A stretch of 64,000 bases of DNA from Klebsiella pneumoniae. GTDB lineage: Bacteria; Pseudomonadota; Gammaproteobacteria; Eutrophobiales; Eutrophobiaceae. Shown in pieces: positions 55,087-63,319 of the stretch. Position numbers and translations under genes: made by a program. The notes beneath the pieces were generated by a model. The model was not told the DNA's origin and did not search any database. It saw nothing but the letters and a program-made list of their open reading frames with translations. How positions within the stretch are numbered: the stretch's first letter is position 1; each line of letters opens with the position of its first letter. The stretch lies in contig CAMDWI010000012.1 in the NCBI GenBank assembly GCA_945878555.1, positions 1 to 64,000 of the forward strand, in the 5' to 3' direction.

Positions 55087-55106
55087 GGTAAGATGCGTTA
55101 ACACAA
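55087..55106. repeat. dif-like TAA-N6-TTAAC repeat, copy 4 (divergent)
   Basis: GGTAA-GATGCG-TTAACACAA keeps TAA-N6-TTAAC but has changed outer positions. It lies 17 bp after copy 3 and 15 bp before the tRNA-Gln fragment. Confidence 0.45.
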
Positions 55107-55120
55107 ATAATAATATCGAC

Positions 55121-55171
55121 ACTCGGACTCTGACTCCACCAGTAGGGGTTCAAATCCATTACCCCCAGCCA
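55121..55171 (+). tRNA. tRNA-Gln(CTG) 3' fragment, likely attachment-site relic
   Basis: The sequence CGGACTCTGACTCC is a Gln anticodon arm with U33, anticodon CTG and A37. It is followed by GGGGTTCAAATCC (T-arm) and a 3' acceptor end CCCCCAGCCA, including the Gln discriminator G and encoded CCA. The 5' acceptor strand and a normal D-arm are absent, and the anticodon stem keeps only three of five pairs. It is therefore not a functional tRNA but resembles the 3' tRNA half left at the end of an integrated element. Confidence 0.7.
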
Positions 55172-55271
55172 ATTAAAACAAGTTAGACATTTGTTGCTGA
55201 TTTCTTCCCTAACCTTTCCCTGATATAGGGGGTTACAGGTGGGCTTTTTTGGCTGGAATGTGTCGATAGCA

Positions 55272-55394
55272 ATTTACCAGCACCGGAACAAAACCTTACT
55301 TTTCGAGGCTGGCATATCTGTCCGGGCACTGGCGGGCCACACCTCATCAGATATCAACCGGTGTTCGTGTAATTCTGCTTGGGAGATATCCTAG
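55272..55394 (+). pseudogene. Possible C-terminal remnant of a tyrosine recombinase
   Basis: The plus frame ending at TAG 55392-55394 reads HRNKTLLFEAGISVRALAGHTSSD, which resembles the Rxx(H)-LLEAG-vdlrtvqellGHtS end of phage integrases. The catalytic HxxR and the final Tyr are not visible. The location beside a tRNA fragment supports the reading, but the match is short. Confidence 0.35.
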
Positions 55395-55573
55395 CCGCCA
55401 GGCTGCGCGCCAGGTGTTGGCGAGCGGCGTAGCTCGCCCCTTACCGTTTGGAATGAACTGTTAAGTATCAAGCAGTGATTAACGAACGCTATGTTATGTG
55501 CTGTTTCGTGGGAACATAGGAAATGGTAAGCCTTAATTATCTTGTCCCAACGCGTTAGACTGCCACAAGCAGT

Positions 55574-56377
55574 TCACACCCGAATAGCTCGGGTAATGAG
55601 ATATTCTCGACCCCACCGTACCTTGCCGTCAGTGGCACGATAACCTTCCAAGAAAGCCAGCATGTCGTTTCGGAATGCTTGTAGAGCATCGCCCTGAAGG
55701 CTAGACACGGCGCGAACGGTAGGACCGTAGCGGGTAGAGAACAAATCCCAAATATCCTCAGGCGATGCCCCAAACTGCGGACAGTCGCCCTGGGTGAAAG
55801 TAATATCGCAAAAATTAGTGCCGAGAAGGGTACGTACTTTTTCAGCATCACCCCAATTAAACGGACTCGCAAGTCCAGCGGGGGGCGAAACATGCTTATT
55901 GGTAATGCGGAACCAATTACCGAGACCGCCATCTGGCGTCCAAGCAAGGAAAACGACACGGCCCCCAGATCGGGTCACTCTTGCCAACTCAGTCGCAACC
56001 CTTGACTGGTCCGGCGCAAACATGTGCCCACACGTTGAGACAATTACATCAAAACTCGCATCTGCAATAGGGAGCGCCTCTACATCCCCTTCTTGAAAAT
56101 CGATATCGGTAAAGCCTGCATTACTCGCCTTTTTTCGTGCGACAATCAATAGTTCCGGCGTAAGGTCCACCCCCGTGACCTGCGCGCCGCGTTCTCTGGC
56201 AGCAATGGCAGTGATGCCCGTACCAGTCGCAAGGTCAAGTACGCGTTCTCCCGTGCGAATACCCGCAACACGCAGCGTTTGATCAGTCGAAATGGACAGA
56301 CCATCTGCGATGCGATCATAGTCACCTAAAGCCCATGTGGCACGCTGCTTCTTTTTGAGTTCAGTGAATTCAACCAT
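55574..56377 (-). CDS. Class I SAM-dependent methyltransferase
   Basis: This cytoplasmic methyltransferase is of the UbiE/Methyltransf_11 type. Motif I VLDLATGTGITAIAARERGAQVTGVDLTPELL (about residues 46-77) and the post-I acidic residue are intact. DVEALPIADASFDVIVSTCGHMF matches motifs II/III, and RVTRSGGRVVFLAW matches the post-III region. The C-terminal ~110 residues (GNWFRITNKHVSPPAG... FSTRYGPTVRAVSSL) resemble small-molecule methyltransferases; the substrate is unknown. It has higher GC than the defence genes. It is monocistronic, 81 bp downstream of the crp-like gene. Confidence 0.88.
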   Translation of the reverse strand: MVEFTELKKKQRATWALGDYDRIADGLSISTDQTLRVAGIRTGERVLDLATGTGITAIAARERGAQVTGVDLTPELLIVARKKASNAGFTDIDFQEGDVEALPIADASFDVIVSTCGHMFAPDQSRVATELARVTRSGGRVVFLAWTPDGGLGNWFRITNKHVSPPAGLASPFNWGDAEKVRTLLGTNFCDITFTQGDCPQFGASPEDIWDLFSTRYGPTVRAVSSLQGDALQAFRNDMLAFLEGYRATDGKVRWGREYLITRAIRV

Positions 56378-56458
56378 ACATATTCCTCATAACTATGAGC
56401 ATGAACCTCAAAATGGTTCTCTGTCAACACCGAATTTGCGAACCCCGAACTGACAGAC

Positions 56459-57058
56459 TTATAGTGAGAATTCGTATACTTCAGTCTTCGCAGGTGTTCC
56501 CGATTTAGATGCGGCATGCTGTAAATTATGTGAAAACAGACGCTCCTCCTCGTTCCTGACCACGGAGTAACACTCGCAACTTAATTTTTCAATAAGTAAC
56601 CGATCCAATATTGTGACTACACCTCGGTGATATTTGATTACGCCCTGACGTTGAAGTTTACATGCGGCTTCCGTCACGCCTTCACGGCGAACACCGAGAC
56701 CGGATGCGATCTGTTGCTGAGTCATCTGCACACTATTGTTGCTGACTCGATCCAGCGACAGTAGCAACCTGCGGCACAGCTGCTGATAAATGCTATGGAA
56801 GCGGGTGCAGACTGCTGTCTGGGACATTTGGGTTATCAGGTATTGACTGTAGCGGAGTAGCAGTTGATCCAGTTCCACGTGTTGATTGAGTTCTCGCATT
56901 AAAATATAGGCTGGCATTCGCCATGCTCTACCAGAACTCTGCACAACGGCACGTCTATTAGTGTGTTCGCCACCCATAAACAGGGAAATGCCAACCATGC
57001 CTTCCCTTCCAATTACCGCAGTTTCTGATTCATGGCCATCCATCGTTGTATAAATCAT
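56459..57058 (-). CDS. Crp/Fnr-family regulator, 5'-truncated
   Basis: The 199-residue ORF has part of a cyclic-nucleotide-binding-like domain (TAVIGREGMVGISLFMGGEHTNRRAVVQSSG) and an intact Crp-type winged helix (MTQQQIASGLGVRREGVTEAACKLQRQGVIKYHRGVVTILDR). Similarity continues upstream of the ATG in the same frame (YQLENVSLASGKWLFKPNED, YVYFPIDAVVAM), up to about 57155, where it is cut by fusion to a ppk2 fragment. The natural start and about 20-25 residues are lost. Translation from ATG 57058, coupled to the ppk2 fragment by an ATGA overlap, would leave a damaged sensor domain. Confidence 0.8.
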   Translation of the reverse strand: MIYTTMDGHESETAVIGREGMVGISLFMGGEHTNRRAVVQSSGRAWRMPAYILMRELNQHVELDQLLLRYSQYLITQMSQTAVCTRFHSIYQQLCRRLLLSLDRVSNNSVQMTQQQIASGLGVRREGVTEAACKLQRQGVIKYHRGVVTILDRLLIEKLSCECYSVVRNEEERLFSHNLQHAASKSGTPAKTEVYEFSL

Positions 57059-57309
57059 AGCAACGACAGCATCGATCGGGAAATAGACATAACTAATGTC
57101 TTCGTTGGGCTTAAATAACCATTTACCTGATGCAAGACTGACATTTTCCAGTTGATACGCTTGATCACGCCGTCCTTGCCACTGGCATCACGGCCCTCAA
57201 AGATGATCAGTATCCGGTGATTGTGTTGAATAATATGCCTCTGGAGTTTAACGAGTTCGATTTGTAAATGCCGCAATTGGAGCTTGTAGCCGGACTTGCT
57301 GACATTCAT
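57055..57309 (-). pseudogene. 5' remnant of a polyphosphate kinase 2 (PPK2) gene
   Basis: The first ~50 codons are a clear PPK2 N-terminus: LRHLQIELVKLQRHIIQHNH then RILIIFEGRDASGKDGVIKRI, containing the Walker A. After KRI (about 57155) the sequence no longer matches PPK2. It instead encodes the crp-like gene in another frame, so the remaining ~200 residues of the kinase are deleted. Confidence 0.85.
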
Positions 57310-57448
57310 GCTGAGTACTCCTGACTTTGAGGCCGTACCGGTTTGAACATTAAATAATTGTTAATTTCTGAAAGCGAATTCGTCGAAATTGCAATGACAC
57401 CTGTCATCGGTTGGGGCCCATCCAGTAAGGAAATAAATGTAGCCGTTG

Positions 57449-59632
57449 TCATTTCAACCTCAGTAGTTTTGAATTGATAGCACAGATCACCGTGCTTGCA
57501 GACATAAATACAGCACCCAATGCGGGCCCCAGGATAATCCCAAAGGGTGCTAAAACACCCGCAGCAGCGGGAATGGCGAAGGCGTTATAGCCTGTGGCCC
57601 AGACCAGGTTCTGGATCATCTTGCTGTAGGTGGCCTTGGCCAGTCCGATGATTGCGGCAACATCGTTCGGGTTGCTTTTCACCAGGATAATATCGGCGGT
57701 TTCAATTGCCACATCCGTGCCCGCACCGATGGCAATACCGATATCTGCCTGGGCCAGTGCCGGGGCGTCATTTACCCCGTCGCCTGTCATGGCCACGATA
57801 AGCCCGCGACTTTGTACTTCTTTTATTTTCGCTGCTTTCTCATGGGGGAGTACTTCTGCAAAGACTTCATCGAGGCTGATTTCCTTCGCTACCCAGTCGG
57901 CCACTTCTTTTTTGTCGCCTGTCATCATGATGCACTGGATGCCCATTTTCCTCAGACGGGCAATGGCTTCCTTTGATTCAGGACGGATTATGTCAGCCAG
58001 TGCAATGGCACCTTTTAATTCATCGTTAATCAGGACATATATGACGGTTTTCCCCTGGTTTCCAAGTTCAAGGATACGTGGGTCATCAGTCTTGATATTC
58101 TTCTCTCGCAAATAACCGGGACTGACCGCCTTGACGTTTTTACCATTGACGGTACCTTCCGCGCCCTTGCCCGGGATTGCCTGAAAATTCTCGACATCCC
58201 ATTTCTGTTTCGAGTCGCGCACTATGCCTTGTGCAATGGGATGTTCGGAATGTTGCTCGATTGAGGCTGCATAGGTAACAAGTTCATCTTCTTTTATGTT
58301 GTCGAACACGAGTACGTCGGTAATGCCGAACTCACCCTTCGTCAGGGTACCGGTCTTATCGAAGATAATGGCTTGCGTCTTACGGGCCAGCTCGAATGCC
58401 GTACGGTCACGGATCAGCAGGCCGTTGCTCGCGGCAATAGTAGTAGACACCGCCACTACCAGCGGCACTGCCAGTCCAAGCGCGTGAGGACAGGAGATTA
58501 CGAGCACGGTTACGGCGCGTTCCATCGCATAGGCCAGAGTCTGACCGGCTATGGCCGTCCATACAAATAGCGTCAGTGTCCCTACGGACAGAGCGATGAT
58601 CGTCAGCCAGAACGCGGCACGGTTGGCGAGGTCCTGTGTACGTGATTTACTGGCCTGTGCCTCCTTTACCAGTTTGATAACGCCGGAAAGAAAGCTTTCG
58701 CCCTCTGTATGTTTGACTGTTACAGAAATGGCGCCTTCGCCATTGATGGATCCCCCGATTACGGTATCCCCCTCCTTTTTGGAGACGGGCTTGGATTCCC
58801 CTGTCAACATGGATTCATTGGTCGAAGTCTGGCCTTTAAGAATAATACTGTCGGCAGGGACTTTCTCACCGGGCTTGATCAGCAGTTTGTCGCCATTTCT
58901 CAATTCCGCAAGCGGCACATCCTCTGTGTTACCATCGCTCTTTATACGATGCGCGGTATCCGGCATCAACGCTGCAAGCTTTTCCAGCGCCTTACCCGCC
59001 CCCATTACCGACTTCATCTCGATCCAGTGGCCAAACAACATGATGACTATCAGGGTGACCAGTTCCCAGAAGAAATCGGTCCCTTCCAGGCCGAACACCG
59101 TCGCGAGGCTGTAGACGTAAGCGGCTGTGATTGCCACGCCTATCAGGGTCATCATGCCGGGATTACGGGCGGATATCTCACTTTTCAGGCCAGTCAGGAA
59201 AGGCCACCCCCCATAGAAATAGACTATGGTGGACATCACCGTGAGAATCCCGGTATCGCCTGCAAAACGCCAGCTTTCCCCCAGCCCCAACGCATGCTGG
59301 ATCATTGGCGAGAGTGCCAGCACCGGAAACATCAGGATAAAACAAATCCAGAACCGCTTTTTAAAATCCGCAACCATCGCGCCATGGTCGTGACCTGTAT
59401 GGCCGTGAGGACTCTTATGTGCTTTCTCTGTTTTTAGATGTTGATGGCCTTCATGAGAATCGCCTGATGTTCCTGTAATCTCGACAGGCCTAACAACCCC
59501 CTTTGAGGGAGCTACGGGCTTCAGGGTCATGCCACACTTAGGACAGTCCCCGGGTTTGTCCCGGATTATCTCGGGGTGCATGGGGCAGGTGTATTTTGTT
59601 CTATCTGAAGGATTATCTATGGGCATATTCAC
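57449..59632 (-). CDS. CopB-type copper-translocating P1B-ATPase (CPH motif)
   Basis: This is an inner-membrane copper/silver export ATPase. The N-terminus has a metal-binding YTCPMHPEIIRDKPGDCPKCGMTL domain (residues about 13-43) and a His-rich stretch (DSHEGHQHLKTEKAHKSPHGHTGHDHG). Six to eight membrane helices carry the CPH ion motif in VISCPHALGLAVPLVVAV, typical of P1B-3 (CopB) ATPases. TGESKP, DKTGTLTKGEF, MTGDKKEVADW and MTGDGVNDAPAL mark the actuator, phosphorylation and nucleotide domains. The 727-residue length is normal. It is last in a minus-strand copper cluster, 182 bp after the cupredoxin gene. Confidence 0.95.
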   Translation of the reverse strand: MNMPIDNPSDRTKYTCPMHPEIIRDKPGDCPKCGMTLKPVAPSKGVVRPVEITGTSGDSHEGHQHLKTEKAHKSPHGHTGHDHGAMVADFKKRFWICFILMFPVLALSPMIQHALGLGESWRFAGDTGILTVMSTIVYFYGGWPFLTGLKSEISARNPGMMTLIGVAITAAYVYSLATVFGLEGTDFFWELVTLIVIMLFGHWIEMKSVMGAGKALEKLAALMPDTAHRIKSDGNTEDVPLAELRNGDKLLIKPGEKVPADSIILKGQTSTNESMLTGESKPVSKKEGDTVIGGSINGEGAISVTVKHTEGESFLSGVIKLVKEAQASKSRTQDLANRAAFWLTIIALSVGTLTLFVWTAIAGQTLAYAMERAVTVLVISCPHALGLAVPLVVAVSTTIAASNGLLIRDRTAFELARKTQAIIFDKTGTLTKGEFGITDVLVFDNIKEDELVTYAASIEQHSEHPIAQGIVRDSKQKWDVENFQAIPGKGAEGTVNGKNVKAVSPGYLREKNIKTDDPRILELGNQGKTVIYVLINDELKGAIALADIIRPESKEAIARLRKMGIQCIMMTGDKKEVADWVAKEISLDEVFAEVLPHEKAAKIKEVQSRGLIVAMTGDGVNDAPALAQADIGIAIGAGTDVAIETADIILVKSNPNDVAAIIGLAKATYSKMIQNLVWATGYNAFAIPAAAGVLAPFGIILGPALGAVFMSASTVICAINSKLLRLK

Positions 59633-59814
59633 TTCCTGAATATTTAATACATCTAGACGTGATATCTTTATTAATCATCCTACTTCAAATCCAATTAGAT
59701 AGCAGATCAATCACCCGATACCACGACTGATTTCCATTACTCTCACACGGTAATTTGATTTGTCTTCAGATTTTATCCGCTAATTTATCTGAGTAGATTA
59801 ATGATCCTAACCAT

Positions 59815-60372
59815 TTATTGGATAATAGACTCAATATCGATAGAACCATACATTCCTGCCTCATAGTGGCCCGGGACGAGACAAGCAAAGTCTATTTCCC
59901 CGGGGAAATCGAACTGCCATATCAGACTGCCACGTTGGCCGGGGGCAAGTCTGATCATGTTAGCCTCGGCATGGTCCATGTCTGGCATATCGCGCATCAT
60001 TTTGGCATGCTCAGTAAGTTCCTCCATGGTGCCGATTACCAGCTCATGTTCCAGTTTACCGTTGTTCCTGATAAAAAGGCGGACTGTATCACCGGCCTGC
60101 ACGGTGATTTGCCCAGGTGTGAAACGCATAGTGTCATCCATACTGATCTCGATGGTCTGATTGACACCGGCAGGATCTCCCGGCTTGCCTGCCATGGAGT
60201 CATGCGTCTCGCCATGCGTCTGCTCCTGCGGGCCGCTCATGGCGTGGTCACCCTTCATGGGATGTTGATGCCCTGCAATATTATGGTTGTGGCTGTCCGA
60301 CTGTTGTTCCGCAGCGGCCAGACCGAACGAAATGAGTAAACCTGACATCAAAACCGCAATTGTTGCCTTCAT
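59815..60372 (-). CDS. Periplasmic cupredoxin-like copper-binding protein
   Basis: I choose ATG 60372 (MKATIAVLMSGLLISFGLAAA), which opens a signal peptide. The ORF-track start 127 codons upstream would run through the copB 3' region and is rejected. The mature part has a His/Met-rich linker (HNHNIAGHQHPMKGDHAM...), then a plastocyanin-like domain (FTPGQITVQAGDTVRLFIRN). Likely type-1 copper ligands are in NNGKLEHELVIG (His) and ACLVPGHYEAGMYG (Cys, His, Met). It probably stores or relays copper between CopA/CopB and the ATPase. It lies 55 bp downstream of copB. Confidence 0.9.
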   Translation of the reverse strand: MKATIAVLMSGLLISFGLAAAEQQSDSHNHNIAGHQHPMKGDHAMSGPQEQTHGETHDSMAGKPGDPAGVNQTIEISMDDTMRFTPGQITVQAGDTVRLFIRNNGKLEHELVIGTMEELTEHAKMMRDMPDMDHAEANMIRLAPGQRGSLIWQFDFPGEIDFACLVPGHYEAGMYGSIDIESIIQ

Positions 60373-60427
60373 AAATAATATTCCTCTAATGTGGTTGTAA
60401 ATAACGCCTGCCAGAAGCCTTGTTTGT

Positions 60428-61477
60428 CTAATACCAGAAACGCACGCCTGCAACCCAGCGTAGATACCTAGTGCTCTCATTCGCCATACGGGCCAGATCA
60501 GCGGTTTCACCAAATTTGCCCGTCCATTCGATCCCGGCATAGGGCGCAAACTGGCGGGTGTATTCATACCGGAGGCGCAGGCCGGCCTGTATCCCGGACA
60601 GACCGCTGCCGATACCGCGCTCCTCGTCGCGTTTGCCGTACAGATTGAGCTCCGCCCGAGGTTGCAATACCAGTTTCTGCGTGAGCAGCAGTTCATATTC
60701 GGCCTCCAGGTTGAACGCGGTTCTGCCGCTATCGCCAAGATAGGCGGTGGCATCTACTTCAAACCAGTAAGGCGCCAAGCCCTGGACGCCAAACGCCAGC
60801 CAGCCCTGATCCGGCCCTACACCCGTGTCGTAGCGCACGCCCAATTGTGTATCCCAGTAGGGTGCAATTGAATGGCCCCACAGCAATTCGGTGTTGGCCT
60901 CATCCAGTTCCCCGCCATTGATATCGCCCTCTGCCTTGAGTACCAGGCGATCGTACGTTCGACCATACCAGGCCTGGGCGTCATAGGTTGTAGTCTTGCC
61001 TTCCATGTATTCCAGTCTATTTACCAACAATGCACCGAAATTGTGTTCATCGGCCAAATGTAACTGCCGCGGACCGGGCAAGGCATACTTACCAGAACCG
61101 AGTATGTACCCGTCGGAATTGGCGTGCGGGTCGCGAGAATCTGCAGATACAGGTGAATCAGCCTGCACGTTTATATCTCCATGATCCATGCCACTCATAT
61201 CCTGCGTCACTGTGGCAGGAGAATTGCTTTGCATTTCGTGGTCCATTGCGGGATCGGATTCAGGCATTGCTGGTATAGCGTCATGTTTCATGCCCTGCAT
61301 GGTTTGATCGCCTTCGCCAGCCTCGGGGATGGTGACAGCTGGGATGCTAACGCCATTATGCCGGGTATGGCCGGTCGTATCGGTGGGAGGACCATTTTGC
61401 TGGGCCCCTGCCGTCATAATACTGAGTCCCGCGAACGCGGTCGCCACCCATAGCATTTTCTTCTGAGATATGACCAT
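60428..61477 (-). CDS. copB: CopB outer-membrane copper resistance protein
   Basis: A signal peptide (about residues 1-25) is followed by an N-terminal Met/His-rich region (MQGMKHDAIPAMPESDPAMD, MSGMDHGDINVQ). The C-terminal CopB beta-barrel domain (about residues 125-349) contains ALLVNRLEYMEGKTTTYDAQAWYGRTYDRLVLKAEGDINGG, ELLWGHSIAPYWDTQLGVRYD and a C-terminal aromatic residue (VRFWY) typical of outer-membrane barrels. It probably sequesters copper or moves it across the outer membrane. It starts 3 bp after the copA stop, so copA and copB are co-transcribed. Confidence 0.94.
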   Translation of the reverse strand: MVISQKKMLWVATAFAGLSIMTAGAQQNGPPTDTTGHTRHNGVSIPAVTIPEAGEGDQTMQGMKHDAIPAMPESDPAMDHEMQSNSPATVTQDMSGMDHGDINVQADSPVSADSRDPHANSDGYILGSGKYALPGPRQLHLADEHNFGALLVNRLEYMEGKTTTYDAQAWYGRTYDRLVLKAEGDINGGELDEANTELLWGHSIAPYWDTQLGVRYDTGVGPDQGWLAFGVQGLAPYWFEVDATAYLGDSGRTAFNLEAEYELLLTQKLVLQPRAELNLYGKRDEERGIGSGLSGIQAGLRLRYEYTRQFAPYAGIEWTGKFGETADLARMANESTRYLRWVAGVRFWY

Positions 61478-61480
61478 ATC

Positions 61481-63271
61481 TCAAGCCACCACGACTTCGC
61501 GGAACATCCCTGCATCCATATGCATCAACATATGGCAATGCCAGGCCCACCGGCCAATTGCATCGGCAGTTACGAGAAAACTGATACGCTGCGCCGGCTG
61601 GACATTGATGGTATGTTTACGTACCAGAAACCCTCCGTCCGGATGTTCCATCTCGCTCCACATGCCGTGCAAGTGCATGGGGTGGGTCATCATATTGTCA
61701 TTATGAAGAATAACGCGCAGTCTCTCACCATAGCGAAAATGTATCGGCGTGGATTTTCCGAATTCAAGACCGTCAAGTGACCAGGTGTAGCGTTCCATAT
61801 TACCGGTCAGATGCAACTCAATCTCGCGCTCCGGACCGTTCGGATCAATCGGCCCACCAATCGTGTGCAGGTCGGCATAGGTCAGTACACGACGGCCATT
61901 GTTTCTCAGGCCGATGCCGGGATCGTCCAGGTTGGTACGCGGCATGTCCACACGCATGTCCGTACCGGGGCCGTATTCGGAACTGGCGTGACGTACTTGC
62001 AGCATGGTCGCACCCATGGCCGTGTCACCGGACATGCTGTGGTTCATGCCGGCCATACTGTCACCTGATGCCATTGCCCCCATCATGTCGGGCATGCTAA
62101 GCAACTCAGGCTTGTCAAGAATCGGCACGGTGGCGACGAGTCCGGCCCGCGTGGCAAGCGTGCCACGAGCAAAGCCGGTACGATCCATCGACTGGGCAAA
62201 GATGGTATAGGCTTCATCCTGGGGAGTGATGATCACGTCGTAGGTTTCAGCGACACCGATACGAATTTCATCCACCGTGATCGGTTCAACATCCTGTCCG
62301 TCGGCCTGAACCACAGTCATCGTGAGTCCAGGGATGCGCACATCAAAGAATGTCATCGCGCCGGAGTTTATAAAGCGCAATCGCACCCTCTCACCCGGAC
62401 TATATAGCCCAGTCCAGTTTCCACTGGGCGTACTGCCATTCATGAGATAAGTATATGTATGAGCAGAGATGTCGGCGAGGTCGCTGGGATTCATACGCAT
62501 CCGGCTCCACATTCTCCGCTTATTTAAGGCTGAGGAAAGGCCATCATTGGAAACATCGCGAAAAAAATCGCTTACTGTAGGTTGGTTGAAATTGTAATAA
62601 TCACTCCGGATTTTGAGCTTGGTGAGAATGCGCATTGGATCTTCGTCGGTCCAGTCGGACAATTGCACTATATAGTCACGGTCGGCACGAACAGAATCGG
62701 AGTCTGCAGGATCGATAATGATTGCACCGTACATGCCGGTTTGTTCCTGCATGCCGGAGTGGGAGTGGTACCAATAAGTACCAGATTGTAAAACCCTGAA
62801 CTGATAGGTAAACGTCTCCCCCGGGGTTATACCTTTGAAGCTGATGCCTGGTACTCCGTCCATTTGAAAGGGCAAGAGTATACCGTGCCAGTGTATGGAT
62901 GTTTGCTCTGGAAGTCGGTTAGTAACACGTATCGTCACTGTGTCACCCTGCCTCCACCGCAATGTGGGGGCCGGTATTGAACCGTTAATCGTAGTTGCTA
63001 TTCGTGGGAAACCAGTATAGTTCACCAGTGTCTCCGATATGGTGAGATCAAATTCCCTGCCAGTGAGCACTTTGGCAGTTCCTGTGGTGTTAACTGCAGC
63101 ATCTTGTGCCAAGGCCGGGCGGATGATCGCAGTCAGACTGGTTAATATACCGCCCATAGCAAGGCCTTGTACAAATTGCCGACGTGACATTGGGCATACA
63201 ATGATGGAAGATTTATCAGGATTCCTTGTTCTTTTTGAAATCACACTAGTCTGCATAGTTTGAGGTTCCAC
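61481..63271 (-). CDS. copA: CopA multicopper oxidase, Tat-exported copper resistance protein
   Basis: This periplasmic multicopper oxidase is of the CopA/PcoA group. The Tat signal MSRRQFVQGLAMGGILTSLT begins around residue 28, so a start nearer to it than ATG 63271 is possible. Copper-site motifs are SIHWHGILLPFQMDG, TYWYHSHSGMQEQTGMYGAI, HPMHLHGMWSEME and the type-1 region AWHCHMLMHMDAGMF. A Met-rich insertion (MPDMMGAMASGDSMAGMNHSMSG) lies near residue 400. It probably oxidises Cu(I) and binds copper in the periplasm. It is the first gene of the operon and divergent from copR, with a palindromic site between. Confidence 0.95.
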   Translation of the reverse strand: MEPQTMQTSVISKRTRNPDKSSIIVCPMSRRQFVQGLAMGGILTSLTAIIRPALAQDAAVNTTGTAKVLTGREFDLTISETLVNYTGFPRIATTINGSIPAPTLRWRQGDTVTIRVTNRLPEQTSIHWHGILLPFQMDGVPGISFKGITPGETFTYQFRVLQSGTYWYHSHSGMQEQTGMYGAIIIDPADSDSVRADRDYIVQLSDWTDEDPMRILTKLKIRSDYYNFNQPTVSDFFRDVSNDGLSSALNKRRMWSRMRMNPSDLADISAHTYTYLMNGSTPSGNWTGLYSPGERVRLRFINSGAMTFFDVRIPGLTMTVVQADGQDVEPITVDEIRIGVAETYDVIITPQDEAYTIFAQSMDRTGFARGTLATRAGLVATVPILDKPELLSMPDMMGAMASGDSMAGMNHSMSGDTAMGATMLQVRHASSEYGPGTDMRVDMPRTNLDDPGIGLRNNGRRVLTYADLHTIGGPIDPNGPEREIELHLTGNMERYTWSLDGLEFGKSTPIHFRYGERLRVILHNDNMMTHPMHLHGMWSEMEHPDGGFLVRKHTINVQPAQRISFLVTADAIGRWAWHCHMLMHMDAGMFREVVVA

Positions 63272-63319
63272 AACAGGTTGCTGTTAAAAATTTAACCTTA
63301 AGATCTGTGAGCCTAGTGA

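Larger units (their letters stand above)
54946..55573. other. Island boundary: repeats, tRNA-Gln fragment and recombinase remnant
   Basis: This 628-bp stretch has no intact gene. From left to right it holds dif-like repeats (55050, 55087), the 3' portion of a tRNA-Gln, a possible tyrosine-recombinase remnant (55272-55394), and a GC-rich hairpin-prone segment near 55395-55440 (GGCGAGC...GCTCGCC). Confidence 0.65.

Noticed and set aside
52298-55573. Retron (reverse transcriptase plus msr-msd) as the context of the PtuAB-like pair
   Set aside because: No reverse transcriptase ORF and no recognisable msr/msd structure are present around the operon.
55540-55575. GTTAGAC/GTCTAAC-like core near the methyltransferase end suggesting an integron attC site
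   Set aside because: No matching partner box or foldable attC hairpin was found within 60-140 bp, and gene layout does not need it.
60373-60753. N-terminal extension of the cupredoxin ORF
   Set aside because: It is an antisense-like read of the copB 3' end; the true signal peptide starts at 60372.
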